Source of the DNA: Methylococcaceae bacterium TMED69
GTDB lineage: Bacteria; Pseudomonadota; Gammaproteobacteria; Ga0077536
Assembly: GCA_002170535.1 (NCBI GenBank)
Contig: NHDW01000003.1
Span: forward strand, 87,593 to 126,473
Direction: 5' to 3'
DNA length: 38,881 bases
In this document: positions 8,486-15,458 of the stretch, piece after piece
How the letters are laid out: every line of letters starts with the position of its first letter
Position numbering within the stretch: position 1 is the stretch's first letter
Notes under the pieces: model-generated
Told to the model about the DNA's origin: nothing
The model's database searches: none
What the model saw: only the letters and a program-made list of their open reading frames with translations
Translations under genes and position numbers: made by a program

Positions 8486-9649
8486 CTACTTACCGAAAAC
8501 ACCCGACTCCTTCATCGCCAACACATCTTTTTCCCGATAACCCAATGATTTCAGAATCTCTGAATTATGCTCTCCTTTTTCCGGAAATGAAAAAACTAAT
8601 TTTCCAGGTTCGTTCTTAAATTTGATGGGAATTCCTAAATGCTCCCATCCACGATTATCTTCAACAATCATCTCTCTATGGCGGATTTGCTCATCGTCTG
8701 CAGCCTCGCGCAATGTCTTGACGGGAGCAAAGGCAGTGTCAATTTTTTTTAGTCGCCTAATCCAATACTCTTGATTTTCAGATAAAAAAGTCTCTTCAAG
8801 AAAAGACTTGACAGGTTGTTGGCTTGGCCCAGGCGGCGGTTTACAGTGTGGCAAAAGATCCAATCTTCCAAATTCCTTGAGTAAAGATTCCGCAAAATGT
8901 AATTCTGAGCCTCCTAAAACAATATGCCGATCATCTTTTGTTTTATAAATTTTATAAAATGCGTAACCACCTAACGCGCGCTCTGAGGTGGGGTCGGGCT
9001 CTTTTTTATCTGCAAAAACAGTGCCCATATTATTGACCGTTGACGCAAATATACTATCTGCCATCGCAACATCTATATAATCACCTTGTTTAGTTGCCTC
9101 CCTCCTATAAAGGGCCATCAGTATTCCACTGAAACTCATCATTGATGAAAGCATATCTGCAGCTGCAATCCCTGGTATGGCTGGATTGCCATCTGGACCA
9201 AGAGTAATACTCAAAGCACCTGCTATAGCCTCAGTAGCCAGATCATGTGCCGGCCTAGTGAGGTAAGGTCCCGACTGACCCCACGCTGACATAGAGCAAT
9301 ACACAATACCAGGATTAATTTTGGACAAGTCTTCGTAAGAAACGCCCAGCCTTTTTGCCACACCCGGCCTGAAAGCCTCAACAAAAACATCGACTTCTTT
9401 AACTAACCGTCCAATTACTTCTTGACCCTTATCGGTCTTTAAGTTTAATTGGATGCTTTTTTTATTTCGGTGGGTATTAGCAAAATAGACTGAGGTCCCA
9501 TTCCTCGTTTCCCCGATGTCCCTATTTGGCTCACCCGCGAGCGGTTCGAGCTTAATCACTTCCGCTCCATGATCAGCCATCATCTGTGTCGCAAATGGCC
9601 CAGGCAAAAATAAAGATAAATCTAATACCTTCAAACCCGCTAATTTCAT
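8486..9649 (-). CDS. CaiB/BaiF-family (family III) CoA-transferase
   Basis: A 387-residue family III CoA-transferase of normal length. The catalytic aspartate is D165 in IAAADMLSSM. The N-terminal KVLDLSLFLPGPFATQMMADHGAEVIK and the EAFRPGV segment (91-97) are typical. Relatives move CoA between carboxylic acids (formyl-CoA:oxalate, carnitine, succinyl-CoA donors). The substrate is unknown here. It is the first gene of a minus-strand run with the amidohydrolase, fhs and DUF1330. Upstream lies the divergent metY leader. No strong ribosome site is visible before the ATG. Confidence 0.92.
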   Translation of the reverse strand: MKLAGLKVLDLSLFLPGPFATQMMADHGAEVIKLEPLAGEPNRDIGETRNGTSVYFANTHRNKKSIQLNLKTDKGQEVIGRLVKEVDVFVEAFRPGVAKRLGVSYEDLSKINPGIVYCSMSAWGQSGPYLTRPAHDLATEAIAGALSITLGPDGNPAIPGIAAADMLSSMMSFSGILMALYRREATKQGDYIDVAMADSIFASTVNNMGTVFADKKEPDPTSERALGGYAFYKIYKTKDDRHIVLGGSELHFAESLLKEFGRLDLLPHCKPPPGPSQQPVKSFLEETFLSENQEYWIRRLKKIDTAFAPVKTLREAADDEQIRHREMIVEDNRGWEHLGIPIKFKNEPGKLVFSFPEKGEHNSEILKSLGYREKDVLAMKESGVFGK

Positions 9650-9695
9650 ATCACTACTTTAAGTCATTTTAAATTAAACACAATATTAACATACC

Positions 9696-9723
9696 TTGAC
9701 TTTTACGTAACATATATTAAGAT
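9696..9723 (+). promoter_or_regulatory. Sigma70-type promoter for metY
   Basis: TTGACT at 9696-9701 and TAAGAT at 9718-9723 are separated by 16 bases. The predicted transcription start, about base 9730, falls at the 5' strand of the SAM-II aptamer, as expected for an mRNA that begins with the riboswitch. The -10 matches consensus in only four positions. Confidence 0.5.
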
Positions 9724-9727
9724 AACA

Positions 9728-9780
9728 CTAGCGCTGATTTGAGACAGATTGCAGGCGCTATATAAGTCTAGCTAAAGCGT
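9728..9780 (+). ncRNA. SAM-II (SAM_alpha) riboswitch aptamer
   Basis: The leader carries the conserved SAM-II blocks in order: CGCTGATTT (9732-9740), TTGCAGGCGC (9749-9758), ATAA (9762-9765) and AGCTAAAG (9770-9777 region). Stem P1 is a perfect 6-bp helix, TAGCGC (9729-9734) with GCGCTA (9755-9760). A pseudoknot strand AGAC (9742-9745) complements GTCT (9766-9769), as the SAM-II fold requires. SAM-II RNAs bind S-adenosylmethionine and repress methionine genes, mainly in alphaproteobacteria and marine bacteria. The downstream gene is an O-acetylhomoserine sulfhydrylase, the expected target class. Confidence 0.9.
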
Positions 9781-9793
9781 TTCTACTAGCTTT

Positions 9794-9840
9794 TCCTGCA
9801 ATCTTTTCTAGAGCCAACTTTAGGACTTAATGGAACAGGA
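9794..9840 (+). promoter_or_regulatory. Predicted expression platform and ribosome site of metY
   Basis: CCTGCAATCT (9795-9804) is perfectly complementary over 10 bases to AGATTGCAGG (9746-9755) inside the aptamer. Its 5' part TCCTG (9794-9798) also complements the ribosome site CAGGA (9836-9840), which lies eight bases before the ATG. The two pairings exclude each other. The complementarity is seen directly; the switching mechanism is inferred. Confidence 0.5.
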
Positions 9841-9848
9841 TTATATAA

Positions 9849-11132
9849 ATGACACATAAAATAGAAACACTAGCCCTACACGCTGGATTTAGATCAGATG
9901 ATAGGACAAACGCCGTGGCGGTACCAATTTATCAAACAACCAGCTACGAGTTCAATAGCACCAAACACGCGGAAAATCTTTTCCAATTATCAGAACTGGG
10001 TAACATTTATACAAGAATAATGAACCCAACCAACGATATTCTCGAAAAGCGAGTCGCGGCAATCGACAATGGAATCGCTGCACTAGCAGTAGCATCAGGA
10101 CAGGCTGCAAGTTTATATTCAATTCAAAATATTTGTGTTGCAGGCGACAATTTTGTTTGTTCGAAACATTTATACGGGGGCACATGGAATCTCTTTAAAA
10201 ACACACTTAAAGACATGGGTATCGAAGCCAGATTTGTAAACCCTTCTGACCCGAACAATTTTAGAGAAGCGACAGATGAAAAAACCCGAGCATATTATGC
10301 CGAAACACTCCCAAACCCAAGCTTCGAGGTGTTTCCAATTGGCGAGGTGGCAGAAATAGGAAGAGAACTCGGTATTCCACTGATAGTAGATAATACCGCT
10401 GCACCCATCCTGTGCCGCCCATTTGAACATGGCGCAGCTATTACAATTTATTCTGCAACAAAATTCATAGGTGGACATGGAACCACAATAGGGGGCCTAT
10501 TAGTGGATGGCGGAAATTTTGATTGGGAGTCACATAGCGATCGATTTCCGAAACTAAATAAACCAGACCCAAATTATCATGGCGTTGTATGGACAGAAGC
10601 CGCCAAACCCCTAGGACCAATTGCTTATCTCCTCAAAGCCAGAGTAACATTATTGAGAGATTCAGGAGCAGCTATGTCGCCATTTAATGCATTCCAGTTC
10701 ATCCAGGGTCTAGAGACTCTACCTTTGAGAATGGAAAGACACTGTCAGAATGCGATGGCTGCGGCAAATTTCCTTTCAAAGCATCCTAAAGTCAGCAGAG
10801 TTATTCACCCCAGCGTCCAAAGAGGAAAAGCGAAAACCAATGCCGATAAATACTTAAGAAATGGTTATGGAAGTTTAATGGGAATCGAAATAGAAGGCGG
10901 CAAAAAGTCGGGGCATAGATTCATTGATAGTTTGAAACTGTTTTATCACGTTGCAAATATCGGTGATGCTAGAAGCCTTGCGATTCATCCAGCAACCACA
11001 ACACATAGTCAACTTGATGAGCACGAACTTATGGCAGCCGGTGTTACGCCTGGTTACGTGCGCCTATCAATTGGGATAGAAAACATAGATGATATCATTT
11101 CAGATTTAGAACAAGCACTAGCTAAGGTTTAG
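9849..11132 (+). CDS. metY: O-acetylhomoserine aminocarboxypropyltransferase (sulfhydrylase)
   Basis: A 427-residue PLP enzyme of the Cys/Met metabolism family, the length typical of O-acetylhomoserine sulfhydrylase rather than shorter cystathionine enzymes. The PLP-binding lysine is K205 in YSATKFIGGHG. The N-terminus with ETLALHAGF, then PIYQTTSY, and the substrate loop YTRIMNPTND are characteristic. It condenses O-acetylhomoserine with sulfide to form homocysteine, the direct route to methionine. The upstream SAM-II riboswitch and an AGGA site eight bases before the ATG support both function and start. The last four bases overlap the 3' end of the convergent ytoQ-like gene. A closely related O-succinylhomoserine specificity cannot be excluded. 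Confidence 0.93.
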   Translation: MTHKIETLALHAGFRSDDRTNAVAVPIYQTTSYEFNSTKHAENLFQLSELGNIYTRIMNPTNDILEKRVAAIDNGIAALAVASGQAASLYSIQNICVAGDNFVCSKHLYGGTWNLFKNTLKDMGIEARFVNPSDPNNFREATDEKTRAYYAETLPNPSFEVFPIGEVAEIGRELGIPLIVDNTAAPILCRPFEHGAAITIYSATKFIGGHGTTIGGLLVDGGNFDWESHSDRFPKLNKPDPNYHGVVWTEAAKPLGPIAYLLKARVTLLRDSGAAMSPFNAFQFIQGLETLPLRMERHCQNAMAAANFLSKHPKVSRVIHPSVQRGKAKTNADKYLRNGYGSLMGIEIEGGKKSGHRFIDSLKLFYHVANIGDARSLAIHPATTTHSQLDEHELMAAGVTPGYVRLSIGIENIDDIISDLEQALAKV

Positions 11133-11581
11133 ATTGCTTTTTCATCTTTAGTGACGAATGCAATTAAATTTATAACTTGATCCTCATTTTCTGCCCATGC
11201 CATGGCAGAGCCATCAACCTCTTTAAGAGGATGAATAAGATCCGGGGAGTGAAGCGTGATATATGGTTTACTATGCGCTGCACATAGCCCTGCCTCAAAT
11301 GCTGCATTCCATTGTTTGTATTTATCGCCAAACTTAATCACCGCTAAATCACAACTTAGTATGTTATTTTTTATTCTTATAGAATTCACTTTGGCACTCT
11401 GATTGTCTCTCCAAAAATTGCTCGAAGCTTCCGCGAGAAAATCGCCCGCTGCATCACTTTGTTCATGATTGAGTTCCGGAGTAAGAAAAGAAACCGGAAG
11501 CTTTTCGTTTTTTGATTTTTGTATAATCTCGTCGCGCCACGCTGTGTGAATTTCTCCTGATAAATATATTTTCCAAATCAT
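11129..11581 (-). CDS. YtoQ-family protein
   Basis: A 150-residue cytosolic protein matching the YtoQ family: the N-terminal IYLSGEIHTAWRDEI, a central FWRDNQSAKVN, then LAVIKFGDKYKQWNAAFEAG and a GKP-like segment (SKPYITLHSP). The layout resembles the nucleoside 2-deoxyribosyltransferase-like fold, but no activity is established for the family. A good AGGAG site lies five bases before the ATG. It is last in the minus-strand run DUF2256, photolyase, DUF3429, YtoQ. Its linkage to DNA photorepair genes is the only functional hint. Confidence 0.88.
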   Translation of the reverse strand: MIWKIYLSGEIHTAWRDEIIQKSKNEKLPVSFLTPELNHEQSDAAGDFLAEASSNFWRDNQSAKVNSIRIKNNILSCDLAVIKFGDKYKQWNAAFEAGLCAAHSKPYITLHSPDLIHPLKEVDGSAMAWAENEDQVINLIAFVTKDEKAI

Positions 11582-11596
11582 CTCAGCTCCTGCTTT

Positions 11597-12019
11597 TCAG
11601 TTGAAAATCAAATTAAAGACCAAACACAACACTACAATCAGAGTTATTATACTACGATATTTAAAATAACCACCTAAAACTATATTAGATTTATTGAGAA
11701 TAAAGTCAACTAAAAGAAGCAACAAGAAAATGACTGAGAAAAATAACTCATAATTTTCTGAATATAGAAATGCTATCCAAAGAACGAGTGTACAAATGTT
11801 ACTCGTAACGAGCAGATTAATAGGCGAGCTTTTTGCTAAATATATACCCCAATGAGAGCCACAAACAAATGACCCTATTGCAAGAGAATAAGACTTCAAT
11901 GCAACCCCAGGTTTGAAATAGCTATACTCAACATTATAAGACGCCATTGCAGTTAACAGTATAAATGGGGCTGCCCCTGCACAAATTAATAAAGCTGCCA
12001 TTCTTGAACTATTAATCAA
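11597..12019 (-). CDS. DUF3429-type integral membrane protein
   Basis: A 140-residue hydrophobic protein with about four to five predicted transmembrane helices. The first helix carries CAGAAPFILL and is followed by YSLAIGSFVCGSHWGIYLA, the F-x-G-x-H-W-G signature of the DUF3429 family. The reading frame opens with TTG at 12019. An ATG six codons in (12001) is an alternative, but it would remove the short polar N-terminus including Arg6. It sits 18 bases after the photolyase gene. Family function is unknown; relatives often occur beside photolyase genes. Confidence 0.8.
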   Translation of the reverse strand: MINSSRMAALLICAGAAPFILLTAMASYNVEYSYFKPGVALKSYSLAIGSFVCGSHWGIYLAKSSPINLLVTSNICTLVLWIAFLYSENYELFFSVIFLLLLLVDFILNKSNIVLGGYFKYRSIITLIVVLCLVFNLIFN

Positions 12020-12037
12020 CTTTATAGACCAAACATA

Positions 12038-13462
12038 TTATTTTATCATCTGGTACGCAGATAGTGCTTCGTTTCGAGTAGCAGACAGGTCAACTATTCG
12101 CCCGGGGTAGTTAACTCCAATTTCTACACCAGCTTCCTTTAAAATAGTAATGGGAGCTTCCCAGGGACAATGAATATATTTGATTGGGAGCTTCGCCAGT
12201 TCTGGTACAAATGTTTTAATGTATGCACCTTTCGGATCGAACTTTTTAGACTGTAAAATTGGATTAAAAATTCTGAAGAAAGGGGCAGCATCTGCACCAC
12301 ACCCCGCAACCCATTGCCACCCAGCTGAATTATTTGCTAGATCAGCGTCAAACAAACAATTCCAAAACCAAGATTGACCTAGTCTCCAATCAAGAAGAAG
12401 ATTCTTAACTAGAAAAGAACCTGTAATCATTCTGAGTCGGTTATGCATATAACCGGTTTGCCACAACTGTCTCATTCCAGCATCTACAATAGGGTAGCCT
12501 GTTGAACCGACCTGCCAATTTCTTAGCATAGCATGATTCCGGTTCCATGGAAAATTATCGAACTTTTTTTGCAGATTATTTTCTGGCATGTCAGGGTTAA
12601 AAAATAAAAGATTATAAGAAAATTCTCGCCATCCTAACTCTGTAAGAAAAGTGCTATGGTCCATACTCTTGCAGTCGATATCTGAATTTCTTATTGCATG
12701 CCAAATCCTATTCACAGATATCTCTCCAAAATGCAAATGAGGTGATAATCTCGAGACATTTTGTAATGATGGACAGTTTCTTCCTTCCTGATAACCCTCG
12801 ATTCCTTGTTTAAGAAAACTTTCAAATTTGATTATTGCTCCCTGTTCACCGGGTTCCCATAGATTGGTAAATTTTTTGTGCCATTTTTCTATTTTAAAAA
12901 AATTAGTTAGTTCTCCTGCTGAATTCGGTTTCTTACACAACAAGTATTCAGGTGGTGGTCCTGAAGGCAACTCCGGCTGTGTTGCATTTTCTAAACATCC
13001 TTTTTTGAAAAAAGGCGTAAATACTTTATATGGAGTTCCATCTTTTTTCTGTACTTTTTGAGGCTCGAACAACAAGGTACCGTTAAAACTTTTCACAATC
13101 ATTTTCTCTAAGAGAAGCTGCTTTTTTATAACTATATCTCTTGATATCTGCCATGGCTCATAACAACGATTCCAAAAAATTGCCTCGCAGTTTTCTGTTA
13201 CCCGAACCAGCTGCCTAAGGACCTCCAAAGGATCTCCGCTTTTTAAGTTTAAATTTCCAGACAAACTAGAATTTAATGAGGTGAGACTTTTGGAGAGCCA
13301 CCATTTTGCCGCATCGCCTATCATCCATTTTTGGTCACTTTTTGTATCAAAGATAAACAATGGATAGATGCGATAATTGCTGTCAGCCGCGTATTTGAAA
13401 GCTGGATTATCATGCAACCTTAAATCACGTCTAAACCAAACTATTGCAGTTTTACTGTTCAT
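12038..13462 (-). CDS. phrB: Deoxyribodipyrimidine photolyase (class I CPD type)
   Basis: A 474-residue FAD photolyase, close to the 472 residues of the E. coli enzyme. The N-terminal alpha/beta domain begins with IVWFRRDLRLHDNP. The FAD domain carries SRLSPHLHFGEIS, GYPIVDAGMRQL, and NNSAGWQW followed by FRIFNP. The asparagine and tryptophans next to the flavin are therefore intact, and light-driven repair of cyclobutane dimers is expected. The start ATG at 13462 gives the canonical N-terminus. It is second in a four-gene run (DUF2256, phrB, DUF3429, YtoQ) with intergenic gaps of 15-18 bases around it. Confidence 0.95.
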   Translation of the reverse strand: MNSKTAIVWFRRDLRLHDNPAFKYAADSNYRIYPLFIFDTKSDQKWMIGDAAKWWLSKSLTSLNSSLSGNLNLKSGDPLEVLRQLVRVTENCEAIFWNRCYEPWQISRDIVIKKQLLLEKMIVKSFNGTLLFEPQKVQKKDGTPYKVFTPFFKKGCLENATQPELPSGPPPEYLLCKKPNSAGELTNFFKIEKWHKKFTNLWEPGEQGAIIKFESFLKQGIEGYQEGRNCPSLQNVSRLSPHLHFGEISVNRIWHAIRNSDIDCKSMDHSTFLTELGWREFSYNLLFFNPDMPENNLQKKFDNFPWNRNHAMLRNWQVGSTGYPIVDAGMRQLWQTGYMHNRLRMITGSFLVKNLLLDWRLGQSWFWNCLFDADLANNSAGWQWVAGCGADAAPFFRIFNPILQSKKFDPKGAYIKTFVPELAKLPIKYIHCPWEAPITILKEAGVEIGVNYPGRIVDLSATRNEALSAYQMIK

Positions 13463-13477
13463 AATTTCCTTAATCTA

Positions 13478-13624
13478 CTAAATATATGAATTTTTTCGCG
13501 TAGTCCTTCGACATCTCTCTGAACAATATTTAACCTGGTCCCATACTTTTTTCCATTTTTTTCGCCACACAAAATCTCTTTTACAAACAGGACAATTTTT
13601 ACTTGGCAAGAACTCTTTTTTCAT
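13478..13624 (-). CDS. DUF2256 small zinc-ribbon-like protein
   Basis: A 48-residue frame between ATG 13624 and TAG 13478-13480. It contains the DUF2256 pattern: CPVC (C11, C14), FVWRKKW, then [14 protein letters not shown] with C34 and C38. The four cysteines probably bind one zinc ion. DUF2256 proteins are very short and commonly encoded next to photolyase/cryptochrome genes, as here, 15 bases upstream of the photolyase start. Function is unknown. No clear ribosome site is visible, but the sequence match leaves little doubt that it is real. Confidence 0.9.
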   Translation of the reverse strand: MKKEFLPSKNCPVCKRDFVWRKKWKKVWDQVKYCSERCRRTTRKNSYI

Positions 13625-13934
13625 TTCAATTGCATTATTACGTTATATTTACCTATTAATGATAATAAATACGATTATAAACCCGACTTAATCCAATAAA
13701 AATAGAAATTAAGCCATAATTTTTAGTTTATATATACAACTGGGTTTTAACGCTACTCTTTTATTTACAAGCAGTTATAATCAAAAATATATAGTCTTCA
13801 AATATTGATTGTTAACTGAGGTATAATTAGGTTTCAAATGTTAAATTTAATTTTTATTATTGCAAAAAATTAAAAAATTAAACTCAAAGCTAAACTTATC
13901 CTACTTTGCACTTTTTCAATAGGTTATTAATAAA
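13625..13934. promoter_or_regulatory. Divergent intergenic region of the photolyase island
   Basis: This 310-base, very AT-rich gap separates the DUF2256/phrB run from the divergent FeS-BCP-type gene. I find no gene in it. It has a consensus -10 in each direction: TATAAT at 13822-13827 on the plus strand, after AACTGAGG, and TATAAT read on the minus strand at 13674-13679. Neither has a convincing -35 at the right distance, so light- or stress-responsive activators or another sigma factor are possible. That is inference only. Confidence 0.4.
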
Positions 13935-15434
13935 GTGAATAAAAATTTATTTGTTATTTTAGGCAATCAGTTGTTTAGGCCTAAGTTACTGAAGCAACTA
14001 AAGTGCAGCCACATCTTTCTCGCGGAGGACTATCAACTCTGCACTTATCAAAAACATCATAAATTGAAATTATATTTGTATTTGTGCGCCATGCGAGAAT
14101 ATCGAGATGAGCTAAAAGACTCTGGATTAACTGTTTCTTACTTTAAATTAGAGGATCGAAAAAGCAATCAAAGCTACGTTGATTTACTTTGTCAATTCAT
14201 GTCCCGCCACAAATATGAAAAGGCGCATTTATTTGAAATTGAAAACAAGTTTTTTGAAAAAACTATTATAAAGACCGCGCGGGAAAATGATCTGGATCTG
14301 ATTTTTCATCAATCGCCTATGTTTATGTTTTCTCGTAGAGAATTTAAGTCTTTATATTCAGACAAAAATAATTTTAGACTTTCAAATTTTTACAAACATG
14401 TTAGAAAAAAATTTCAAATTCTAGTCGATGATAAAAATGAGCCTATTGGAGGCAAGTGGTCCTTTGATGAAGAAAATAGAAAAAAGATACCAAATCATAT
14501 AGTTGTACCCCAACTAAGGAAAGAAAAGAGATCAACGCATCACCAAGACATCATTGAACTGATAGAAAAAAATTTTGCAAGTCACAATGGTAGTTTGGAC
14601 AACATTTGGTTTCCGGTAAGACGGAAAGACGCCGAAAAGCAACTTAAGTTATTCCTTAAGGAAAGATTAGCGCAATTTGGAATGTACGAAGATGCGATGA
14701 GAGCAGACGAAAATTTTTTATATCATAGTTGTCTGAGCCCTTTACTAAACATCGGACTCATTACCCCTAATGAAATTGTTAATTCTGCTAACAAAGTATT
14801 CGGTGAAGGGCTTGCCCCAATCAATTCTATTGAGGGTTTTATTCGCCAAATAATCGGCTGGCGTGAATTTATTAGAGGAATCTATCAATTAAAAGGAAAT
14901 CAACAAAAGCAAAGTAATTTTTGGGGCCATAAGCGTACTTTGAAACAATCTTGGTACGAGGGAACAACCGGTATAACACCCCTAGACGATAATATTAAGA
15001 TAACCATAAGGGATGGATATAATCATCACATTCCGAGATTGATGGTGATAAGTAATCTAATGACTTTATGTCAAATTAATCCTCAAAATATTTTTGCTTG
15101 GTTTATGGAAATGTATATTGATTCATCGGATTGGGTAATGGTGCCAAATGTGTTTGGTATGGCCACATATTCGGACGGCGGGTTAATGTCGACAAAACCT
15201 TATACATGTTCTTCGAATTATATCCTAAAAATGAGTAATTATAAAAGAGGAGATTGGTGTGATATTGTCGATGGTTTGTACTGGCGATTCATAGAAAATC
15301 ACAAAGATTTCTACAGCTCAAACCCCCGCTTATCATTTCAATTAAGACTACTTGACAAAATGGCCACCGAAAGAAAAGAAAGAATATATAATCTCGCTGA
15401 TAATTTTTTAAAAAATCATACGATCGAAAATTAA
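13935..15434 (+). CDS. FeS-BCP/PhrB-type cryptochrome-photolyase homologue lacking most Fe-S cysteines
   Basis: A 499-residue member of the deoxyribodipyrimidine photolyase-related group ((6-4) photolyases and CryB-like proteins). It has the N-terminal VILGNQL strand, GFIRQIIGWREFIRG (301-315), GYNHHIPRLMV (361-371), SDWVMVPNVFGMATYSDGG (398-416) and TKPYTCSSNYI (420-430). From memory, A. tumefaciens PhrB binds a 4Fe-4S cluster through four cysteines. Here the first position is N353 in LDDNI and the second is K437 in MSNYK. The third is lost in a deletion of roughly 11 residues; only C442 may remain. It should bind FAD but probably not the cluster. The start is GTG; no better start is seen. 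It is convergent with the third photolyase-like gene. Confidence 0.87.
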   Translation: MNKNLFVILGNQLFRPKLLKQLKCSHIFLAEDYQLCTYQKHHKLKLYLYLCAMREYRDELKDSGLTVSYFKLEDRKSNQSYVDLLCQFMSRHKYEKAHLFEIENKFFEKTIIKTARENDLDLIFHQSPMFMFSRREFKSLYSDKNNFRLSNFYKHVRKKFQILVDDKNEPIGGKWSFDEENRKKIPNHIVVPQLRKEKRSTHHQDIIELIEKNFASHNGSLDNIWFPVRRKDAEKQLKLFLKERLAQFGMYEDAMRADENFLYHSCLSPLLNIGLITPNEIVNSANKVFGEGLAPINSIEGFIRQIIGWREFIRGIYQLKGNQQKQSNFWGHKRTLKQSWYEGTTGITPLDDNIKITIRDGYNHHIPRLMVISNLMTLCQINPQNIFAWFMEMYIDSSDWVMVPNVFGMATYSDGGLMSTKPYTCSSNYILKMSNYKRGDWCDIVDGLYWRFIENHKDFYSSNPRLSFQLRLLDKMATERKERIYNLADNFLKNHTIEN

Positions 15435-15458
15435 TGTACTCAGAAATTTATGAGAACA

